Notes: generated by a model from the letters alone, not told the origin. Shown: positions 25,470 to 33,205, counted from the first letter of the stretch. The stretch: 33,735 bases of DNA from Eubacteriales bacterium (GCA_030524135.1 JAUNHA010000023.1:1-33735), one strand, 5' to 3'. Made by a program: numbers and translations.

Positions 25470-25498
25470 TTGCTCCGTCCTTTAAGTCATGGTATACT
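25470..25498 (+). promoter_or_regulatory. Extended -10 promoter of the type I toxin mRNA
   Basis: TG-G-TATACT at 25490-25498 is an extended -10; TTGCTC at 25470-25475 is a weak -35 at 17 nt. The mRNA would start near 25505 and have an 80-nt leader with a perfect 7-bp hairpin (GGAGAGC 25543-25549 with GCTCTCC 25555-25561) before the ribosome binding site. Confidence 0.55.
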
Positions 25499-25587
25499 GA
25501 CGACGGAGAAAACCCAAGCCCAGGCGGCCTGCTCTCTTTTTCGGAGAGCGCTATGCTCTCCAGACGAAAGAAAGGAGGGCGCGCGAT

Positions 25588-25677
25588 ATGGTTACTTACT
25601 CTGATTTGATCGAGTTTTGTATATTCATCGTTGCCCTTGTCGGTCTTGTATACGAGATCTTCAAGGATAGAAAATAG
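25588..25677 (+). CDS. Holin-like type I toxin, 29 residues
   Basis: A very small membrane protein beginning MVTYSDLIEFCIFIVALVGL and ending in a short charged tail (FKDRK). One hydrophobic helix spans about residues 8-24. This matches the pattern of the putative holin-like toxin family, relatives of TxpA/BsrG-type peptides that insert in the membrane when their antisense RNA is absent. AAAGGAGGG at 25571-25579 gives ideal spacing to the ATG at 25588. The convergent promoter, antisense terminator and mRNA terminator around it complete a type I locus. Sequence similarity is by recognition; toxicity is an inference from the family. Confidence 0.8.
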   Translation: MVTYSDLIEFCIFIVALVGLVYEIFKDRK

Positions 25678-25766
25678 CCGCCAACTACTCGCAATAGTTG
25701 ACGGCTGTGTGAAACTAACAGCTTAGTAAATATTTGGAGTAGGCCGCTTGCGGCTTTCCCTTTTTC
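25671..25766 (-). ncRNA. Antisense RNA antitoxin, convergent to the toxin mRNA
   Basis: From a strong minus-strand promoter at 25773-25801 transcription would start near 25766 and run leftward across the whole 3' part of the toxin mRNA. It would stop at a hairpin with 12-nt arms, one mismatch and a 7-nt loop (25676-25687 with 25695-25706), which on the minus strand is followed by ATTTTC. The product would be about 95 nt, fully complementary to the toxin mRNA 3' region including its stop codon. Layout matches RatA- or SR4-type antitoxins. Confidence 0.65.
25741..25765 (+). terminator. Terminator of the toxin mRNA
   Basis: GCCGC (25743-25747) pairs with GCGGC (25750-25754), followed by TTTCCCTTTTT. 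It lies inside the antisense RNA's template. Confidence 0.65.
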
Positions 25767-25772
25767 ATGCCT

Positions 25773-25801
25773 ATTATAGCATTCTCTTGTAAGAATTTCA
25801 A
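25773..25801 (-). promoter_or_regulatory. Strong promoter of the antisense RNA
   Basis: On the minus strand TTGAAA (25796-25801) and an extended -10 TG-C-TATAAT (25773-25778 for the hexamer) are 17 nt apart. No coding region lies in its path except the toxin's stop region. Confidence 0.75.
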
Positions 25802-25857
25802 TTATTTCCACTTTGCATTTTCAATAAGCAGGAATAAGCTCCTCTCCCCGTTACCGC

Positions 25858-26250
25858 TTAGTTCCCTTTCTTCGCTTCCGCCTTTTCCATGAACCGTTCA
25901 TTTTTGATGATAAACCGCTGATGAGTTCCTTTTCCGATCGGACCCTTTTCATCATAAGCGGTAACCTCAAAGGTCAGTGCGCGTCCGTCGATCGCTGTAA
26001 GCTTTGCCTCTGCCCAGACCTTCATGCCGATCGGCGTTGCGGAATCATGGGAAATATCCAGATGCGTGCCGACTGTTCCTTCTCCCTCTGCAAGGTGTGG
26101 AAGGCACAGCTCGGACGCGGCGTTTTCCATGAGCAAAGTCATCATGGGAGTGGCAAATACGGGAAGCAGCCCGCTTCCGAGTTTTTTTGCGGTATTCTCT
26201 TCTGTTACGACCGTTTCGGAACGGCCTGTCATGCCGATTTCAAGTGCCAT
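25858..26250 (-). CDS. FlK-like thioesterase (hotdog fold)
   Basis: A 130-aa protein of the fluoroacetyl-CoA thioesterase-like group. The catalytic trio of the family can be located: Thr in FATPMMTLL, Glu in LMENAASE and His in DISHDSATPIG. The physiological acyl-CoA is unknown; most members have nothing to do with fluoroacetate. The gene is convergent with the toxin locus and downstream (same strand) of the M20 amidohydrolase, about 80 nt away, so they may share a transcript. AAAGGAG is visible before its ATG on the minus strand. Confidence 0.85.
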   Translation of the reverse strand: MALEIGMTGRSETVVTEENTAKKLGSGLLPVFATPMMTLLMENAASELCLPHLAEGEGTVGTHLDISHDSATPIGMKVWAEAKLTAIDGRALTFEVTAYDEKGPIGKGTHQRFIIKNERFMEKAEAKKGN

Positions 26251-26332
26251 AGAGTTTCTCCTTTTATTTGTGAAAAAGTATGTTTGATATTACCTTAAGT
26301 TTATGTGCGCTGCTATCTGTCCAGCCGGGGAT

Positions 26333-27439
26333 TTATGCCAGACGGCTGAGCTTGATATCCGTCTCAATTCCCTTTAAAAGAATTTCCTCATCAAAGTCAA
26401 AATGACTGGAATGAAGCGGAATGCCGGTGCCGGTTCCCAGGAAGAAGAAGACACCCGGGACATACTTCTGATAATGCGCAAAGTCCTCGCTGATCATCTC
26501 CGGTTCCGGAAGCTCCTGTATTCCGGGAAAGGCGGAAAGGACACGCTCTGTCAGAGCTTCATCATTGATCACGGCAGGATAGCCCGTATTGATATCAAAA
26601 TGGAATTTGGCCCCGAGCGTTTCTTCGTATGGCTTTGCAAGAGCGGCAAGCTGATCCCGCAGATACCAGTAGGTTTCATCCTGAAATGCGCGCAGGGTAC
26701 CCTCCAGTCTGGTGTGGCTGCTTACAACATTGCGGATGCTGCCGCTTGTAAGGTGACCGAAACGCAGCAGCCGGCAGGTCTCCTTCGGCAGTTCTGCTTC
26801 CATGCGGTATACGTCCAGAAGATAGCGGGCGCTGATCTCGAGCGCATCGATGCCTTCCCTGTATTTTGCGGCATGGGAGCTCTTTCCCTCAATCTCGATA
26901 TTGACTTCACTCGAGCGTGCCATGAACTCCTTTCTGCGCGTTGCAACCGTGCCCGCAGGAAGATTAGGCCACAGATGAAATCCGAAGATGCGGGTGATAT
27001 GATACTCTGAAAGAAAGCCGGTTTTGCAGATAAGCTCTGCACCGCCGGGATTTTCCTCGCCGGGCTGGAAGATGAGCATGACATTGTGCGGAAGTTCCCG
27101 GTAATAGGCCGCAAGCTCACCGGCAAATCCGAGCAGCATCGCCATGTGCCCGTCATGTCCGCAGGCATGCATGCAGCCTGGATGCAGGCTTTGAAAACCG
27201 TTGCCGCTTTCCTCAGTGACAGGAAGCGCATCCATATCCGAACGAAATGCGATTGTCTCATCCTTTCCGTTATCAAAGAAGGCGCAGACGCTGGAAGGAA
27301 TGGGAGAGAGCAGCCTGCACGGGAGGGCGGAGAGTACCTTTCTGATATAAGCCTCAGTCTTTGGAAGCGCAAGCTCGAGCTCCGGAATCTGGTGCAGCTC
27401 CCGCCGGTATGTGCGGACTTTTGATAAAAGAGTTTCCAT
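26333..27439 (-). CDS. M20 family amidohydrolase, candidate N-acetyl-diaminopimelate deacetylase
   Basis: A 368-aa dinuclear zinc peptidase-like hydrolase. Metal and catalytic residues are visible: HACGHDGHM (91-99), FQPGEENPGGA (Glu about 128-129), His155 in GFHLWP, and a late His in LHSSHFDFDEE. The dimerisation domain begins near ARSSEVNIEIEGKSSHA. Start 27439 follows GGAAAGG by 5 nt; an in-frame ATG at 27463 lacks a binding site. It is encoded divergently from the dapA-dapB-dapH operon, which uses N-acetyl intermediates, so deacetylation of N-acetyl-LL-DAP is a natural guess. Closely similar M20 enzymes act on other N-acyl amino acids or indole-acetyl conjugates, so the substrate is uncertain. 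Confidence 0.87.
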   Translation of the reverse strand: METLLSKVRTYRRELHQIPELELALPKTEAYIRKVLSALPCRLLSPIPSSVCAFFDNGKDETIAFRSDMDALPVTEESGNGFQSLHPGCMHACGHDGHMAMLLGFAGELAAYYRELPHNVMLIFQPGEENPGGAELICKTGFLSEYHITRIFGFHLWPNLPAGTVATRRKEFMARSSEVNIEIEGKSSHAAKYREGIDALEISARYLLDVYRMEAELPKETCRLLRFGHLTSGSIRNVVSSHTRLEGTLRAFQDETYWYLRDQLAALAKPYEETLGAKFHFDINTGYPAVINDEALTERVLSAFPGIQELPEPEMISEDFAHYQKYVPGVFFFLGTGTGIPLHSSHFDFDEEILLKGIETDIKLSRLA

Positions 27440-27626
27440 AAAAGCCTTTCCGGACAGGCGCATGCATAATACGGTTCTGTCCTGACAAACTGTATTCCGA
27501 AGTATTCGGTGAATGTCTGAGTGATAATACGATAATTAGACACCGCTAATTATAGCGCGTTTCTCCGGGACTGTAAACGCGGACTTTCCTGCGGCAATGT
27601 GCTATCGGATTAAAATGAAAAACTGC

Positions 27627-27655
27627 TTGCAGAGAAACGCATAAAGTGTTATGAT
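27627..27655 (+). promoter_or_regulatory. Promoter of the lysine riboswitch-dap operon
   Basis: TTGCAG (27627-27632) and TATGAT (27650-27655) are 17 nt apart, with TG at 27647-27648 making an extended -10. Transcription would begin about 27662, just before the aptamer. Confidence 0.75.
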
Positions 27656-27668
27656 ACGCACATATATC

Positions 27669-27830
27669 AAAGATAGAGGCGCGAGAAAGACAAGACAGCA
27701 GGGAGCCGGCAGGCATCTGACCTGCTGCCGAAGCAATTTCGCCGAACTGTATATCCGGGCACGGATGTATGGTGGGCCGTCAGAGAACATCTGCCGGACT
27801 GTCTGCAGGAACTGCAGGAGGGCTATCAGA
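27669..27830 (+). ncRNA. Lysine riboswitch (L box) aptamer
   Basis: Conserved L-box blocks appear in order: AAGATAGAGGCGCGA (from 27670), GCCGAAGCAA (27727-27736), a GGGCCGTC block (27774-27781), GGACTGTC near 27796 and GGAGGGCTATC (27817-27827) closing the P1 helix with GATAG at 27672-27676. This is the lysine-binding aptamer that turns off lysine/DAP genes when lysine is plentiful. It precedes a terminator and the dapA gene. Confidence 0.95.
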
Positions 27831-27851
27831 TACCTGTCAGAAGATGGATAG

Positions 27852-27882
27852 GTGCCGGTGGCTTTGCTGCCGGCACTTTTTT
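27852..27882 (+). terminator. Riboswitch-controlled terminator
   Basis: GTGCCGG (27852-27858) pairs with CCGGCAC (27870-27876), followed by six T residues. A second GATAG (27847-27851) just upstream can pair with the CTATC of P1 (27823-27827), giving a simple alternative structure when lysine is absent. Confidence 0.85.
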
Positions 27883-27977
27883 CATATCCCGGAAATCTCA
27901 GTCGTATTTTCCGGGATGTGCGGGAAACCCGGCGTCGTGTTGGTTAACAGACGTATTGAGAAAGAGGAGGTTCATCT

Positions 27978-28862
27978 ATGTATCAAATGGTAACAGGTTC
28001 TATCGTCGCTCTGGTAACGCCGTTTCACGAGGATGGCAGTGTAAATTACGAAAAGCTTGAGGAGCTTCTCGAGTGGCATGTTGCAAACGGAACAGACGGT
28101 ATTCTCGTGCTCGGCACCTCGGGTGAGAGCTCCACGCTCAGCCATGAGGAGGATGCGGAAGTACTTAAATTTACGGTAAAGACAATCAATCACAGACTTC
28201 CCGTGATCGCAGGATCGGGAAGCAACTGCACGCAGACCGCGGTGGACAAGAGTAAGGAGTTTGAACAGCTCGGTGCGGATCAGCTGCTTGTGATCACGCC
28301 TTATTACAACAAGGCCACACCGCTTGGTATGATCAGACACTTTACAACTGTGGCGGAGGCCGTGAAGCTCCCCGTTATCATGTACAATGTTCCCGGCCGT
28401 ACCGGCTGCTCTCTTTCCGAGGAAGCGGTAAAGGAGCTGTCCCGTGTTCCGAATATCTGCGGTATCAAGGAAGCAAGCGGAAATATCTCTTATGCGACGA
28501 ATATCGCGAGATACCTCGATGATCAGTTTGTAATGTACAGCGGCAATGACGATATGATCACGACGATCATGGCGCTCGGCGGTTCCGGCGTCATCAGCGT
28601 GCTTGCGAATATTGCCCCGCGTCAGACGCATGACATTGCGGCGGATTATCTGGCAGGCAATGTGAAAAAGAGCCTGGAAGGACAGCTTAAATATCTGGAT
28701 GTGATCCATGATCTGTTCTGCGAAGTCAATCCTGTTCCGGTTAAGGAAGCGCTTAATCTGATGGGCATGAACGTAGGCGGATACCGCCTGCCGCTCTGCG
28801 AGATGACGGAAGCGCACAGGGCACAGCTTGCAGCGTCCATGAAGGCAGCCGGTCTTATTTGA
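27978..28862 (+). CDS. dapA: 4-hydroxy-tetrahydrodipicolinate synthase
   Basis: Condenses pyruvate and aspartate semialdehyde in the first committed step to diaminopimelate and lysine. The 294-aa protein has the GTSGESSTL substrate-binding motif, the catalytic Tyr in MYNVPGRTGCS and the Schiff-base Lys in GIKEASGN. GAGGAGG at 27964-27970 precedes the ATG. It lies directly behind a lysine riboswitch and 16 nt before dapB, which makes the biosynthetic assignment firm and distinguishes it from the catabolic homologue at 23116. Confidence 0.97.
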   Translation: MYQMVTGSIVALVTPFHEDGSVNYEKLEELLEWHVANGTDGILVLGTSGESSTLSHEEDAEVLKFTVKTINHRLPVIAGSGSNCTQTAVDKSKEFEQLGADQLLVITPYYNKATPLGMIRHFTTVAEAVKLPVIMYNVPGRTGCSLSEEAVKELSRVPNICGIKEASGNISYATNIARYLDDQFVMYSGNDDMITTIMALGGSGVISVLANIAPRQTHDIAADYLAGNVKKSLEGQLKYLDVIHDLFCEVNPVPVKEALNLMGMNVGGYRLPLCEMTEAHRAQLAASMKAAGLI

Positions 28863-28878
28863 TAATGGGAGGCAACAG

Positions 28879-29610
28879 ATGAAGATAATCATTGGAGGAC
28901 GCGGCCGCATGGGACAGCTTATCAAGTCCCAGGCAGAAGCGCGCGGACACAAGGTATTGGGAATGTTTGACAGCGGAAATCTGGAAGCATTATCCGCGCT
29001 TTCTGAGACGGCGGACGTGGTCATTGACTTTTCCCATGCGGCGAATCTGCCTTGGATCTGTGCATATGTGAAGGAACATGGTGCGGCACTCGTATACGGA
29101 ACGACAGGGCTTTCGGACGCTGAGGAAGAAACGCTTAAAAAACTGGCTGAGGCGCATCCGGTATTCTATTCCGCGAATTTTTCCTATGGTATTGCGGTGC
29201 TCAGGAAGGCGCTCAGGCTTGTGACCCCCATGCTGTCAGACAGCTTTGATATTGAGGTGATCGAGACCCATCACAATCAGAAAAAGGATGCGCCCAGCGG
29301 AACAGCAAAGATGCTCGTACAGGCAATGGATCCTGAAGGTAATTTCAGCCGCGTATTTGGCCGTGAAGGAATGGTCGGCGCAAGAGGCAGGGAGATCGGC
29401 ATCCATGCCGTACGCGGCGGCACCGTGGCAGGAACGCATGAAGTGGAATTTTTCGGACAGGATGAGACGCTCAGCTTCTGTCATATTGCAACGAGCCGTG
29501 TGATCTTTGCAAACGGAGCGATCCGTGCAGCGGAATTCATCGCAGAGAAAAACAGCCCGGATTCGGGCTGTGCTCAGACAGGTCTGTACGATATGGACGA
29601 TCTGGTATAA
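28879..29610 (+). CDS. dapB: 4-hydroxy-tetrahydrodipicolinate reductase
   Basis: NAD(P)H-dependent second enzyme of the DAP route (243 aa). The N-terminal GGRGRMGQL nucleotide-binding turn, the YGTTGL motif and the [15 protein letters not shown] segment with its catalytic His/Lys pair are all present. GGGAGG precedes the ATG. Lies between dapA and dapH in a riboswitch-controlled operon. Confidence 0.97.
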   Translation: MKIIIGGRGRMGQLIKSQAEARGHKVLGMFDSGNLEALSALSETADVVIDFSHAANLPWICAYVKEHGAALVYGTTGLSDAEEETLKKLAEAHPVFYSANFSYGIAVLRKALRLVTPMLSDSFDIEVIETHHNQKKDAPSGTAKMLVQAMDPEGNFSRVFGREGMVGARGREIGIHAVRGGTVAGTHEVEFFGQDETLSFCHIATSRVIFANGAIRAAEFIAEKNSPDSGCAQTGLYDMDDLV

Positions 29611-29662
29611 AAACGGAAAGAATACTCCCTGCGGTAAAAGAACCGCAGAAGAAAGGACATTT

Positions 29663-30358
29663 ATGAATGCAGAAGAGATTATCCGCTTTATCCATGAGGC
29701 GGAAAAGAAAACGCCGGTAAAGGTATATATCAATTCAACGAAAGCGCTGACCTTTTCTCAGGCAAAGCAGTTCGGAACGGAGACCTCATTTACGCTGTTC
29801 GGGGACTGGAAGGAGCTTGAACCCGAGCTTAAGGCACAGGCAGAATATATCACGGATATGGTGGTGGAAAATGACTGCCGCAACTCCGCGGTGCCGCTTC
29901 TTGATCTGAAGGGAATCAATGCCCGCATTGAGCCGGGCGCGATCATCCGAGACCGTGTGGAGATCGGGGATAATGCGGTTATCATGATGGGTGCGGTGAT
30001 CAACATCGGCGCGGTTATCGGAGACGGAACCATGATCGATATGGGTGCGGTGCTCGGCGGCCGTGCGACTGTCGGAAAGCATTGCCATATCGGTGCGGGC
30101 GCGGTGCTTGCAGGCGTGGTTGAACCGGCAAGCGCAACGCCGGTCATCATTGAGGATGATGTTCTGGTCGGAGCGAATGCGGTCGTGATCGAGGGTGTGC
30201 ATGTAGGAAAGGGCAGCGTGGTCGCGGCAGGTGCCGTCGTGATCGAGGATGTTCCGGACAATGTTGTAGTAGCCGGCTGCCCCGCAAAAATCATCAAGCA
30301 TAAGGATCAGAAGACAGAAGATAAAACAGCGCTGATCGATGCGCTGAGAAGTCTCTGA
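29663..30358 (+). CDS. dapH: Tetrahydrodipicolinate N-acetyltransferase
   Basis: Acetylates tetrahydrodipicolinate with acetyl-CoA, the branch of DAP synthesis common in Bacillota. The 231-aa protein has an N-terminal alpha domain and then a left-handed beta helix of hexapeptide repeats from about residue 85 ([22 protein letters not shown] and onward). The start at 29663 follows GAAAGGA; the open frame extends upstream into dapB but without a binding site. The length and N-terminal domain fit DapH, not the succinylating DapD. A terminator follows, so the aminotransferase and the deacetylase must be encoded elsewhere, the divergent M20 gene being a candidate for the latter. Confidence 0.94.
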   Translation: MNAEEIIRFIHEAEKKTPVKVYINSTKALTFSQAKQFGTETSFTLFGDWKELEPELKAQAEYITDMVVENDCRNSAVPLLDLKGINARIEPGAIIRDRVEIGDNAVIMMGAVINIGAVIGDGTMIDMGAVLGGRATVGKHCHIGAGAVLAGVVEPASATPVIIEDDVLVGANAVVIEGVHVGKGSVVAAGAVVIEDVPDNVVVAGCPAKIIKHKDQKTEDKTALIDALRSL

Positions 30359-30391
30359 TTTAGAAATTACATAGAAATCTGAGACAGGTTT

Positions 30392-30437
30392 ATACCGGCT
30401 CTGCTTTTCCATTACGGGAAGCAAAGCCGGTATTTTT
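30392..30437 (+). terminator. Terminator of the dap operon
   Basis: ATACCGGCT (30392-30400) pairs with AGCCGGTAT (30425-30433), with GCTT/AAGC extending the stem, followed by TTTT. The opposite strand may use the same stem for the convergent transporter gene. Confidence 0.88.
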
Positions 30438-30438
30438 G

Positions 30439-31473
30439 TCAGGCATTTTCACCGGCATGTTTTGCGAAGTGGTTGGCAGCGATCGGTCCTATGACCTGAT
30501 GGATGACCGTGGCCAGCACGCAGGGAAGTACGACCATGGTGCCGGGAAAGGCAGAATTGGCAAGCGTACAGCTAAGGCCGCTGTTTTGAAGACCTGTATC
30601 AAGTGATATCGTATGGGCCTTGTTTTTATCCATATGAAAAAAACGGGCGGCTGCATAACCGGAAATAAGACCGAGGATATGCTGCAGAAGAACTGCGGCG
30701 ACGGAAACCGCAACGACGGCGATACCGTTTTCAGTAAAGCTGCTGCGATTTGTACCCACACAGGTGCCGATGATCAGAAGCACGCAGGTCGTGGAAATGA
30801 GGACGAGTATTTTTTTATATGGCTCGATCCTGTTTCCGGCGATATGGTGGATAAATAAACCAAGTATGATTGGCATGAGGACAACGAAAGCGATGGAAAA
30901 AAACATGTTGAGAAAGCTGATCTCAACCCATTGTCCCGCAAGCAGGAGTACAAGTCCGGAAGTAAGAACCGGTGCTGCCAGTGTGCCGCTCATGATAATG
31001 GTTATAGAAAGCGGAACATCGCCTTTGGCAAGAAACGTCATAACATTGGCTGCAGTACCGCCGGGAACGCATCCGAGCAGGACAAGACCGACAGCAAGCT
31101 GTGCGCAGAGTTCGGGACCGCCGATCCCGGTCATCTTCAGGAGCTCTGCAACCAGAAATCCGAAGCCTGCCATCAGGATGTACTGACAGCAGACACCGAG
31201 AAATACTTCACCCGGACGTTTCAGGATAAGGGCGAAATCCTCCGCCCTGAGCGTCATTCCCATACCGAGCATGACAATTCCCAGTAGAATATTGACAAAA
31301 CCGAGTGACGGAAAGTGAGCCCCTACGAGTGGAACCGAAGAAAGATCAATGCTTATGCGGCTGGCGAGCCATACCCAGACCGAGGGGACGATGAGGGCAA
31401 ATGCGGAGACGACCACGGCGAGTACAGCGAGGTTTTTGTTAAGTGTGTCAGCGATTCGAGTAAGCAGTTTCAT
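30439..31473 (-). CDS. Bile acid:sodium symporter family transporter
   Basis: A 344-aa secondary transporter of the BASS family with about nine to ten hydrophobic segments. The conserved GCVPGGTAANVMTFLAKGD segment around the sodium sites and the LDTGLQNSGLS motif in the C-terminal half are clear. Family members move bile acids, pantoate/ketopantoate, pyruvate or other organic acids; nothing here decides which. Start 31473 is preceded by AAGGAGGAAA on the minus strand; the frame extends 38 codons further without a binding site. An AGTATA at 31511-31516 (TATACT on the minus strand) is a possible -10. Confidence 0.9.
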   Translation of the reverse strand: MKLLTRIADTLNKNLAVLAVVVSAFALIVPSVWVWLASRISIDLSSVPLVGAHFPSLGFVNILLGIVMLGMGMTLRAEDFALILKRPGEVFLGVCCQYILMAGFGFLVAELLKMTGIGGPELCAQLAVGLVLLGCVPGGTAANVMTFLAKGDVPLSITIIMSGTLAAPVLTSGLVLLLAGQWVEISFLNMFFSIAFVVLMPIILGLFIHHIAGNRIEPYKKILVLISTTCVLLIIGTCVGTNRSSFTENGIAVVAVSVAAVLLQHILGLISGYAAARFFHMDKNKAHTISLDTGLQNSGLSCTLANSAFPGTMVVLPCVLATVIHQVIGPIAANHFAKHAGENA

Positions 31474-31624
31474 AAGATTTTCCTCCTTTGGACTGGCCTT
31501 GGCCGTGATTAGTATAGCGTGTTGAATGTGTGTGGAACCTGATAAAACGAAAATAGAACGGATGGAACGGTTTTTCCACTTCATCAAATAGAATTGCTAA
31601 AGTGGAAAAGGTGAAAGAATGCCC

Positions 31625-31652
31625 CTTCAGGATATCAGGAGACATCCTGAAG
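31625..31652. terminator. Inverted repeat between lipoprotein and symporter genes
   Basis: CTTCAGGAT (31625-31633) pairs perfectly with ATCCTGAAG (31644-31652), flanked by GCC/GGC. It lies after the end of the minus-strand lipoprotein gene, but no good T-run follows on either strand, so terminator function is uncertain. Confidence 0.4.
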
Positions 31653-31724
31653 AGGCGATGAAACATATGAATTCTTATAGTTATGGAGTATACGCTTACC
31701 ACATGTATCTGTCAACAGATTATA

Positions 31725-33002
31725 TTATTCTTCTCTGCAATTTACATGGAATTCATATCCATCGATTTTGAAGCTTGCGTTCAGGGATCCATCGCTTGTT
31801 TCCAGAGAGTCCGGTACGGAATACATGATATAAGCGTTTCTGGTATCCAGCGGGACGATATCATCTGCAAGCACGGTAAATTCACCCTCATAGTCGTATT
31901 TGTCATCAAATTTTAACGTCATATCGGAGACACGGTCTGAATTCCACTTCTCGACAACGGCATTGGCGAGATTTGTGAAGCTGAGCTTCAGAACCAGATA
32001 GTTTCCTTCTGATGAACTGTAGGTCGTGCTGCCTTTTTTCTCACTGACCTCCTTTGCAAAATAAATCTGATCCAGCACAAATGAGAAATTCTCGCCGTCG
32101 GTACGCGTATCGCCGACGGAAAGCTCAGTTTCCGTATCCACGGCAGATGCGGCACCGGTATCAGAGTCCCCGTCTCCGGAAGCAGTGCCCTTGGACGATG
32201 CGCTCTCAGAAGCGTCTGCGGCACCTTCTCTTATCGTTACGACATAGGTATCTCCATCCACCTTGAAGGAAGCCATGACGGATTTTCCGTCGTCTGTTCC
32301 CATGCTCTCCGGAACGGAATACACGACATAGGCATTTTGCGTATCCAGCGGAACGATATCATCAACCAGAATCCTGAATTCTCCTTCATAATCGAACTTG
32401 CCTGCATACTGCAGTGTCATGTCACTGACACGGTCTGAATTCCACTTTTCAACGGCTTCGTTGGAGAGGTTTGTAAAACTCATTCTAATCGCGAGATAGT
32501 AGCCGTCAGACAGGCTGTATGTAACGCTGCCTCTGCGCTCACTCACTTTGCTGGTAAAGGAGATATCCGTGATCGTGAATTTGTAGGTCTCAGCGGACTG
32601 TTCCTCACCGATCGCGGCAACCTTCCCAAGCGCTTCTCCTTCCGTCAATCCGCAGGCAGTGCAGGTTTTGGGTGCAAAGAGCGTTGCTGCCTTAAAAGAA
32701 TGTCCTTTTGCAGGAATGACCTGTGTCTCCGTCTCTTCGCAGGCGCTGCAGGTCCGGATCTCTTCACCATCCTCCGTACAGGTTGCTGCATTCACGACTT
32801 CCCATTCTCCAAAGGAATGCCCTGCCGCAGGGATCGTTTCTGTTTCTTTTTCACCGCATTTACAGACCCGCTCCTGCGTGCCGTCCGTTGTGCAGCCCGC
32901 AGGTGTTATGATTTCCCATTCGCCGAATTCATGCTTATGACATCCGGTCAGGCTGAGAATAGCTGCAGACATTGCGATTGCTGCTAATAAGCTTTTTTTC
33001 AT
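31725..33002 (-). CDS. Lipoprotein with Cys-rich N-terminal repeats and two tandem copies of a ~120-residue domain
   Basis: A 425-aa predicted surface lipoprotein (lipobox LTGC, Cys21). Residues 24-118 contain two full and one partial repeats of the pattern HSFGEWEV...C...C..C..TET..IPA.G, with Cys at about 37, 47, 49, 75, 85, 88, 114 and 117, like the repeats found in large surface proteins of gut Bacillota. Residues about 139-258 and 304-423 are two copies of one beta-rich domain; both contain VEKWNSDRVSDMTL and DDIVPLDT. A Ser/Gly/Asp-rich linker (259-303) joins them. The domain resembles DUF4352/telokin-like extracellular modules. Function unknown; possibly binding of metal or cell-surface ligands. 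AAGGAG precedes the ATG on the minus strand. Confidence 0.85.
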   Translation of the reverse strand: MKKSLLAAIAMSAAILSLTGCHKHEFGEWEIITPAGCTTDGTQERVCKCGEKETETIPAAGHSFGEWEVVNAATCTEDGEEIRTCSACEETETQVIPAKGHSFKAATLFAPKTCTACGLTEGEALGKVAAIGEEQSAETYKFTITDISFTSKVSERRGSVTYSLSDGYYLAIRMSFTNLSNEAVEKWNSDRVSDMTLQYAGKFDYEGEFRILVDDIVPLDTQNAYVVYSVPESMGTDDGKSVMASFKVDGDTYVVTIREGAADASESASSKGTASGDGDSDTGAASAVDTETELSVGDTRTDGENFSFVLDQIYFAKEVSEKKGSTTYSSSEGNYLVLKLSFTNLANAVVEKWNSDRVSDMTLKFDDKYDYEGEFTVLADDIVPLDTRNAYIMYSVPDSLETSDGSLNASFKIDGYEFHVNCREE

Positions 33003-33058
33003 ACCTCATATCTCCTTCCAAATCGTATGGGGATATAGTTCCCCCTATCATAGAAGGT

Positions 33059-33087
33059 ATTTTAGAATGTTTCCGGGGACAAAACAA
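33059..33087 (-). promoter_or_regulatory. Possible promoter of the duplicated-domain lipoprotein gene
   Basis: On the minus strand TTGTTT (33082-33087) and TAAAAT (33059-33064) are 17 nt apart. The leader contains a small GGGGA...TTCCCC hairpin around 33029-33044. Confidence 0.4.
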
Positions 33088-33152
33088 TATTCTGGCTGCA
33101 TAGTGTTTTGAACGGTCTGGTACCTGAAAATATCTGATCATGCGCTGAAAAT

Positions 33153-33193
33153 AAAAAAACGCCGAACCCATTTTGTGTAAATGAGTTCAGCGT
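33153..33193 (-). terminator. Terminator of tRNA-Gln (minus strand)
   Basis: On the minus strand CGCTGAACTCATTT pairs with AAAATGGGTTCGGCG (with G-U pairs), followed by seven T residues. Confidence 0.85.
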
Positions 33194-33205
33194 ATCTGCT
33201 GTGAG

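Noticed and set aside
13653..25806. Integrative island bounded by tRNA-Leu with an attachment-site repeat
   Set aside because: No integrase gene and no copy of the tRNA 3' end was found at the right side; kept only as a weak suggestion.
27972..29024. A 350-codon open frame on the minus strand across dapA and dapB
   Set aside because: It mirrors two strongly supported riboswitch-controlled genes, has Arg/His/Cys-rich composition typical of antisense frames and no recognisable motif.
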